DNA from: Cytidiella melzeri
Lineage: Eukaryota > Basidiomycota > Agaricomycetes > Polyporales > Irpicaceae
Direction: 5' to 3'
DNA length: 64,000 nt
NCBI GenBank assembly: GCA_022592445.1
Contig: JABYQR010000010.1
Coordinates: forward strand, 186,001 to 250,000
Below the pieces are notes generated by a model. The model saw only the letters and a program-made list of their open reading frames with translations, was not told where the DNA came from and made no database searches. Below, in pieces: positions 58,127 through 64,000 of the stretch. Made by a program: the position numbers and the translations under genes. How positions within the stretch are numbered: position 1 is the stretch's first letter; the number at the start of each line of letters is the position of its first letter.

Positions 58127-58915
58127 GGCTTCTAACTCTTCTTACCACTCCTCTACTCTGAAACCATCCTCAAGCTCGACACTACACAACTGTTACTTCG
58201 TGAGTAACATTTCTTTCTACACATTGTAGGCCACTTTGTAGTAGAAGACCCAGTTGTAGTAGACTAAGCCTCGTCTCTCCTCGCCCATTATTCCCATAAC
58301 TATCTTCTACAGAATTGCCCCTGCTTTCTTACCCCTGGAACACGCGCACAGTCACATCCAATCGGTAGCCTACACCTCACAAGTGTTCTTGGCTTGTGAT
58401 TCACTATCAGAATCATGCACCTACTCGGACAAAGCCCAATAAGGTGGTGTCCAGAGGTGATCGAAAGGGTCTTTTGTCTTAGACAATTGGGAGGCTGTGA
58501 AAAGCGGTGAAAGGAGGGAAAGTAGGCGTCACCTTGAGCTCGTAACTCAGGGGACTAAAAGGGAGCTGTGTACGACGCACAGTTGACACCCTTGGCATTC
58601 CCAATTCGTCGGTTTTTGTAGAATTTAGTAGAGGCTTATGTCGAACTTTGTTACTTTTGGTTTCACGGAGATTTTGTCTCCTGCACATTCGCATATTAGT
58701 TACGCGCGCTCTATTTGTTTCACCATTGCTTATCGTTCGGTTGAAGTCAAATTTGGGGATAATTTTTGTGAAGAATCTCTTGTGCAAGAGTTTTTCTCAC
58801 AGTTTATTCTTTTCACAGAAATTCCTCGCACACTTCCAAGAATTATTTTCTGGATCGACACCGATAACCGACGAGCACTTTGACCCGCATTCCGTTTCAC
58901 CCACGAATTTTAAAC
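58127..58915. other. Leader-like DNA between copia PBS and orphan ORF
   Basis: No gag motif and no long frame. Unusually long (790 bp) for a copia leader, so either the element is rearranged here or the orphan ORF belongs to other DNA. Confidence 0.45.
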
Positions 58916-60280
58916 ATGCCCGCCCGCCGTACCAATGCTATCTTTGAAAGGGCTGAACAGCGTTCCAGGAACTGGGAACAGTTTTTGGAAAGACGTACTG
59001 AGAGAGTTCGCCTGGCCGGAGGTAACACTCTGCAAATTCGACAAATCGAACCGAACCAGCTAAGGTTCGATTACAATTGTGTAGAATCTACAACGGACCA
59101 TCACCATCATACATTCTTCCTCAGTACCATCCCAAACCATCAATGGCATACCGAGGCTAGAGAAGCTCGCCGCGCCGATCGAGAGGGGGGAAATTCACAA
59201 AGCACATGGTCTAACAATCGTCGCGCCCCTCCTGCCACCTTCGACCGCAAATCCCTTCGCCCACGTCCGCGTCCACAGGAAGCGGTGAACCGTATCATCA
59301 ACAACATCCGCACCTCCGTTCACGCAGACATGCGTCGAAGGGGGGACAATACTCCTCGTCTCGCCGAGCTCTACGACGAGCAGCAACGCCGCCGCACCAC
59401 CTCTCAGCCCCAAAGACAGCCGACTGCACCTCGTGGACGAGGTTTCCGCACAAACCACCGCGGACGAGTTCAATTTGAACTGGAGCAAGCCCGTGCCGCC
59501 CGTCGCAGCGAATGGAGCCGGTCTCCACTTCCTCGTCAACAACCTCACCCACGCACTCCTGCCGTACCCGCTAACGTCGAACAAGATGTCCCTATGGTTC
59601 TGCCGTCACCAGTCACCTCGAGCACCACCACCGTCAACGAGCCCGTCGAAACCATTGAGGAGTTCTTTGGGGAAGAGTGCCCTGTCGCTCCAACCACTGA
59701 GCTTCATGATGCAAGCTCATACTGCTTCGAGTGGGACGAATTAACCGGGACTGCGTTGCAAAACGCACAGGACATCGCCGACAAGATCTGGGATGGCAAG
59801 TTCACCGACGCTGAGCCACACATCATGGATGCCATGTCTTTCATCACGGACAATGGTGTGGTGCTCAAGTCGAACATCGAAGGAGGAGGCTGTCGCCTGT
59901 TCTTTGCGCTTGAAGAAGAACAAATCGAGTCGTACAAATTCATTGCAGCATCAGCTCGTGTTGCAATTATGATGCGACACGGTTTTGTTTGGTATCGCAC
60001 GGATGGGGAACGGGAGCCATTCCAGCTCCGACACGATGACTTCCACACTGCTATGCAGGTTGTCCAAGGCAACGACAAGTTCAGCGAGCGAAAGCTCGTT
60101 CAAATCATCGCCTGGCGCCTCAAGCAGAACGACGACTGGACCACAATGTCCGAAGAGGTCAAGGACCAAATTCGAGACTGGTCACAGCCAGCTGAGGAAG
60201 GACAAACTGTCGAGCAGCCGACTGAGGAGAATGAGCTTCTCCAGATGTTGGACAGGATGGTAGCTAGAAATAGCGAGTAA
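58916..60280 (+). CDS. Orphan 454-aa protein of unknown function
   Basis: Continuous ORF from an ATG with a good context (AAAC before it) to TAA at 60278-60280. The N-terminal part has an Arg/Glu helix (AIFERAEQRSRNWEQFLERR), a DHHHHT run and an Arg/Pro-rich disordered stretch. The C-terminal ~170 residues look folded: YCFEWDELTG, DKIWDGKFTDAEPHIMDAM, GGGCRLFFALEEEQIESYKF, ARVAIMMRHGFVWYR, and FSERKLVQIIAWRLKQND. I do not recognise the family. It lies between a copia LTR/primer site and a copia gag-pol frame, so it could be an element-carried gene, a captured host gene, or a host gene caught between two elements. Alternative: part is spliced. Confidence 0.6.
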   Translation: MPARRTNAIFERAEQRSRNWEQFLERRTERVRLAGGNTLQIRQIEPNQLRFDYNCVESTTDHHHHTFFLSTIPNHQWHTEAREARRADREGGNSQSTWSNNRRAPPATFDRKSLRPRPRPQEAVNRIINNIRTSVHADMRRRGDNTPRLAELYDEQQRRRTTSQPQRQPTAPRGRGFRTNHRGRVQFELEQARAARRSEWSRSPLPRQQPHPRTPAVPANVEQDVPMVLPSPVTSSTTTVNEPVETIEEFFGEECPVAPTTELHDASSYCFEWDELTGTALQNAQDIADKIWDGKFTDAEPHIMDAMSFITDNGVVLKSNIEGGGCRLFFALEEEQIESYKFIAASARVAIMMRHGFVWYRTDGEREPFQLRHDDFHTAMQVVQGNDKFSERKLVQIIAWRLKQNDDWTTMSEEVKDQIRDWSQPAEEGQTVEQPTEENELLQMLDRMVARNSE

Positions 60281-60571
60281 ACGGGCGACTGAAACTTGAG
60301 CAATACCGCACATGTAACATATAAAATATTGCAATGTGTATTTGTACATTTGTACACAGTCACTTTCAACAAGTTTCTGTAGTTGTACTTGTAGTACTTT
60401 TGTACCACCTTTCCTTCGTCTCTGCCGTCTTGTCGAATCATTAGTAACGCGTTTTATGTTTCCTGTAGATAAACTTGTAAAAATCTGGCACCGCGTTGTA
60501 AACAACGAGATCAGTTCTTTGATACCATAAACAAGTGCGATACATCTTTTGTATTCTCTGAAAGATATCTC
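60281..60571. other. AT-richer spacer after the orphan ORF
   Basis: 291 bp with TGTAACATATAAAATATTGC near 60313, which could begin an LTR for the following gag-pol. No second copy in the window can confirm it. Confidence 0.3.
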
Positions 60572-61084
60572 TTGTCTTGTGTCACTCAACCTTGTCCATA
60601 TCGTCTATTTGGACAAGACAGAGCTGATTACTTTGAAGACACCGATCTAGTTGCTGTATGCTCTGAAGGACGATACATTGCTCCTAACGACGAACAGCTC
60701 GGTGAAATCAATCCAGAGAATATTGGAGAAGAACCGCATCTTGATTGGGATCTTATTGTTAGCAACAATTCAACTCCATCCTCACAATCTCTGGAACCTC
60801 ACACCGGAGAAGAAGAATCTATATCCGCAATCACAGCAGTTGCAGTTTCATCAGCGTCTACGTTAATCGAATCTCCGCCACGTCGATCAAAGGTAGACTT
60901 ACCAGATACGATCGAATCTGCATCAGAATCTGATTCTGAAGTAGAACATCTTCTAGACGAAGATAGTGACGTCAAGGACAACGCTCTTGAACCGCTTCTA
61001 CCAGAAATACCTCTGTTGATCAACAAATACTATAGTAGATTCCACGGAGAGGAGTTTGATATCGTATACTTCTTCTTACCATGA
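60572..61084 (+). other. Acidic open frame abutting gag-pol, no ATG
   Basis: An open frame of ~170 codons ending in a TGA that overlaps the gag-pol ATG as ATGA. It is rich in Ser/Asp/Glu (ASESDSEVEHLLDEDSD, NPENIGEEPHLDWD) and contains no Met codon. It may be a spliced exon, a leader region, or a decayed upstream ORF. It is not a recognised domain. Confidence 0.4.
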
Positions 61085-64000
61085 GTTCCGACGAAATCCA
61101 GAAGCTAGCTAAGGATGACAAACCAGTTCTTAAAGGCAATAACTATCAAGAATGGAGGATGGCTATGCAGGCCACTCTGATGTTCATTGATGGTTGGGAC
61201 ATTGTCACCGGAGCTAGCACGGAACAAGGCTCTCCTGCTGATGCAGCAGTGATTGCTAAATGGAAGACGTTGAATATACGAGCGGCTGGATACCTCTTGT
61301 CAAAGATTTCTTTCGATATTATCAAGTCCAAACTTGACGACGATAAGATCACTGATGCAAAGTACATCTGGGACACCATGAAGAAAGAGTACGAAAAGTC
61401 CAACATACTCGAGAGCATGGTTGCGTTCAAGAAATTGAACAACCTGGTCTTTGATGAAAATCAAGAAATACGTCCTCAGATCAAAAAGTACCAGACCATG
61501 ATCAAAGATGTCGCTACTGCTGGTCTCACTCTTGACGACAAAATGAAGGCTTTCCTGTTGCTGGGAAAACTTCCTCCTTCATATGATCTTGCTTTATCCG
61601 CATACATCAGCACTATCGATGACCTGAAGAACTTGACCTTGAGTAACATCATTCCTAAGATTGAAGCTGAGGAAACTAGGCGTCTTTCTAACGAAGTAGG
61701 CACCTCTGCTTCAAGGATAACTCAAGTCAAGCGATTCAATAAAGGTTCAAAGAGATGTGACAGATGTGGCAAGACCAATCACTCTACTGAGGAGCACTGG
61801 GACACTAAACCGTCCAATAACAATACTCGGAAGAACAAGTCGTCTGGAGCGCAGAACAATCAGCAGCAGAACAAGAAGAAACAGGACAACAAGAATGGGA
61901 AAAAGGATCAGAAGGGAAAAGGAAAAGCACGAGTTCAAAGTGTTAACGTAGAAACTATGCCTGTATTCGAGACTGAGTCTTTCGAAATGATCACTGGTTC
62001 ACTCTATTCCTCGCACGAGCGTGATACTGTCCAATGGCTTATTGACAGTGGCGCGAGTAGCCATATCACTAACCAATATTCTGACTTTGTACAATATTCC
62101 GCTGCAGTGAAACCCGGATTCTGTTCGGTTGCAGGAAGGAAAATGTCACTTCAGATATTGGGAAGGGGGACTGTGATTATTGACTCAACGCTCAAAAATG
62201 GTGTAGTAAGCCGTGCCACCCTTCAGAACGTTCTTTATATCCCAGACGCAGTTACTCGATTCTTTGCACCTTGTAAGGCTTTGGCCAATGGCTATACAAG
62301 TCAAATAACAGCGAAAGGCTGGACTATACAACACAAGGGCAAAGATTTCCTGTATGGAAGCTGTGACGACGCAGGCATGTACCACATAAATGCGCGCATA
62401 GTAAAGCAACAAGAGACAGTAGCAGCCATAAAGACCCCTGATAATTATCTGTTGTGGCATAATAGGCTAGGACATCCGTGGAAGCGCATTGTTGAGAATC
62501 TTCACAAAGGGACTAAGGGATTACCTGAGCGTATCTCTGTTCCGTCCTCAACTGCTCCATGCCACGGATGTGAACTTGGTCGAGGAAAGCAACTTCCAAA
62601 ACCACCCTCTTTATCACGAGCCAAGGAGCCACTAGAACTGGTTCACTCGGACTTAGTTGAATTTCCTTCGCTTTCGATTGATGGTTATAAGTACGCCATG
62701 ACTCTCTTAGACGATGCTACTGGTATAGGGGAACAATGTTACCTCAAGCATAAAAACCAAGCATTATCCGAGTTTAAGAGATGGAAAACATGGGCGGAAA
62801 ACCAGACTGGTCAAAAGATGAAGAAGTTTCACAGTGATAGGGGTACAGAAGTGAAGTGTAATGAACAGGCAGTTGCACGCGATAAGGGTGTTGAAAAGCG
62901 ACAAAAGGAGCAAACGGCTAAATGGAGAGAATCAATGAAGCCAGCAGTACCTGGACCAGTAAGACGTACAGCGTCTAATCCAGTACCTGGATCTTCTAGA
63001 TTACCTTCGACACCGGAGGAATCGAACATTGATCTCCCATCTGATCTACCGAGTCAATTGGAGGGTCAATCTGAATCTCTAGAACATATATTGTCTTCAT
63101 ATGTCACGGTGTTCGCAATGAACGAATTTCCTCAGACTTGGAAACAAGCGATGAAAAGTGACAATAGAGATTTATGGTACGTTGCTGCACAAGACGAAAT
63201 TGCCTCTCAAATGAAGAATGGCACTTGGAAGCTTGTTAAACGACCAGACCCCTCACAAAAAATAGTCAAATGCAAATGGGTCTTTGCAGTCAAATCTGAC
63301 GGTCGTCACAAAGCACGTCTTGTAGCAAAAGGCTTCACGCAAGTTGAAGGAATCGATTATCAAGAAACCTTCTCACCAGTCGCACGTTTTGAGTCCATCC
63401 GCACGCTACTAGCTATAGCTGCACTCGAGAATTGGGAAATCGAGGCACTGGACGTAAAAACAGCATTCCTGTACGGCGAACTGGATGAGGAAATCTATAT
63501 GGAACAACCAGAAGGTTTTGTAGAGAAGGGAAAAGAGAACCATGTTTGTTTGCTTAAGAAAGCCATTTATGGACTTAAACAAGCTTCACGAACTTGGAAT
63601 ATCAAAATACACATTACACTTGTAGCTTTAGGCTTTGAACGTATTGAGTCCGATGCTGGTGTATACATATATCACCAACAAGGGGGGACTTTGATGCTTA
63701 TCCTCTATGTTGATGATATATTTCCTATTGGCAACGATAAAGCTAGGATCAAAGCACTCAAAACAAATCTCATGAATCAATATGAGATGCGTGACTTAGG
63801 AGAAGCAAAGCTAATCCTAGGCATGCAAGTGCATAGAAATTGTAAAGAGCGTACACTCTACCTTTCTCAAGGGTCGTACATTGAAGATGCTCTTAAACGT
63901 TTTCAAATGATCAATGCTAATCCTGCCCGTACACCTTTACCATCTGGACTAGAACTTCGTAAAGCAGATTCCGACTATACAGCGGAACATGAGCTTAGGA
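61081..64000 (+). CDS. Copia-type gag-pol polyprotein, 3' partial, integrase deleted
   Basis: One open frame of 973 codons, running off the right edge. Gag: KGNNYQEWRMAMQATLMFIDGW, then a zinc knuckle CDRCGKTNHSTEEHW. Protease: WLIDSGASSHIT (D of DSGA). GAG-pre-integrase: LLWHNRLGHPW ... CHGCELGRGK. Integrase: ELVHSDLVEF and FHSDRGTEV give the two Asp residues, but the frame then passes straight to GVEKRQKEQTAKW and a Pro/Ser linker. The third acidic residue and the rest of integrase are missing. Reverse transcriptase follows: QEIASQMKNGTWKLV-like opening (DEIASQMKNGTWKLV), KARLVAKGFTQVEGIDY, ALDVKTAFLYGELDEEIYM, KAIYGLKQASRTW and the YVDDI catalytic site. No stop or frameshift appears in gag, protease or RT. 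Integration-defective as read. Confidence 0.9.
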   Translation, partial: MSSDEIQKLAKDDKPVLKGNNYQEWRMAMQATLMFIDGWDIVTGASTEQGSPADAAVIAKWKTLNIRAAGYLLSKISFDIIKSKLDDDKITDAKYIWDTMKKEYEKSNILESMVAFKKLNNLVFDENQEIRPQIKKYQTMIKDVATAGLTLDDKMKAFLLLGKLPPSYDLALSAYISTIDDLKNLTLSNIIPKIEAEETRRLSNEVGTSASRITQVKRFNKGSKRCDRCGKTNHSTEEHWDTKPSNNNTRKNKSSGAQNNQQQNKKKQDNKNGKKDQKGKGKARVQSVNVETMPVFETESFEMITGSLYSSHERDTVQWLIDSGASSHITNQYSDFVQYSAAVKPGFCSVAGRKMSLQILGRGTVIIDSTLKNGVVSRATLQNVLYIPDAVTRFFAPCKALANGYTSQITAKGWTIQHKGKDFLYGSCDDAGMYHINARIVKQQETVAAIKTPDNYLLWHNRLGHPWKRIVENLHKGTKGLPERISVPSSTAPCHGCELGRGKQLPKPPSLSRAKEPLELVHSDLVEFPSLSIDGYKYAMTLLDDATGIGEQCYLKHKNQALSEFKRWKTWAENQTGQKMKKFHSDRGTEVKCNEQAVARDKGVEKRQKEQTAKWRESMKPAVPGPVRRTASNPVPGSSRLPSTPEESNIDLPSDLPSQLEGQSESLEHILSSYVTVFAMNEFPQTWKQAMKSDNRDLWYVAAQDEIASQMKNGTWKLVKRPDPSQKIVKCKWVFAVKSDGRHKARLVAKGFTQVEGIDYQETFSPVARFESIRTLLAIAALENWEIEALDVKTAFLYGELDEEIYMEQPEGFVEKGKENHVCLLKKAIYGLKQASRTWNIKIHITLVALGFERIESDAGVYIYHQQGGTLMLILYVDDIFPIGNDKARIKALKTNLMNQYEMRDLGEAKLILGMQVHRNCKERTLYLSQGSYIEDALKRFQMINANPARTPLPSGLELRKADSDYTAEHELR

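Overview
The window is nuclear DNA of a filamentous basidiomycete, most likely an agaricomycete. Genes are cut by many 50-75 bp GT-AG introns and HIS4 is a fused tri-domain gene. Housekeeping proteins are of fungal type (LAG1, NOP13, TPA1/OFD1, RTP1, a YDR514C/Gfd2-type protein, an FG nucleoporin). Compact gene blocks alternate with islands of copia and gypsy LTR elements and non-autonomous DNA elements. All gene models were built by hand from reading frames and splice sites. Several close exactly in frame over all exons: CENP-A, HIS4, 14-3-3, NOP13, TPA1, RTP1, TRAPPC2L, the nucleoporin and the secreted protein.

Layout. 0-14.9 kb is a gene block: AP-1 sigma (5' end off the window), REX3-like exonuclease (-), LAG1 ceramide synthase (+), Gfd2/YDR514C-like (-), a CENP-A centromeric histone with 32 consecutive glycines (+), HIS4 (-), and a 915-aa coiled-coil protein (+). 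14.9-25.9 kb is a repeat island. It holds a small secreted-protein pseudogene hit by two insertions (one a Mutator-like element with a perfect 9-bp target duplication), LTR fragments, a pair of ~500-bp direct repeats, an 11-bp minisatellite and a copia deletion derivative with a 5-bp target duplication. 25.9-33.7 kb is a gene block: tRNA-Arg(ACG), a 14-3-3 protein, NOP13, TPA1/OFD1 and a four-helix membrane protein.

34.2-41.0 kb is a second repeat island. It has a decayed copy of the RTP1 5' exon, then a 2.9-kb gypsy/chromovirus remnant with near-identical LTRs and a CCTCC target duplication, a solo copia LTR and another LTR fragment. 41.5-56.9 kb is a gene block: RTP1/TANGO6, TRAPPC2L, an NRPS-like adenylation enzyme, tail-anchored cytochrome b5, a small membrane protein, an FG nucleoporin and an intact paralogue of the broken secreted protein. 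57.8-64 kb holds a copia LTR with a primer site matching the initiator tRNA-Met anticodon arm, an orphan 454-aa ORF, an acidic ORF touching the next start by ATGA, and a copia gag-pol frame running off the window.

The housekeeping genes serve trafficking (AP-1, TRAPP), sphingolipid synthesis, RNA processing, RNA polymerase II assembly, histidine synthesis, chromatin and nuclear pores. They look like ordinary neighbours, not a pathway cluster. The most unusual features are the polyglycine CENP-A tail, the two-member secreted-protein family with a conserved 5' cassette and different 3' halves, and the orphan ORF beside the copia sequences.
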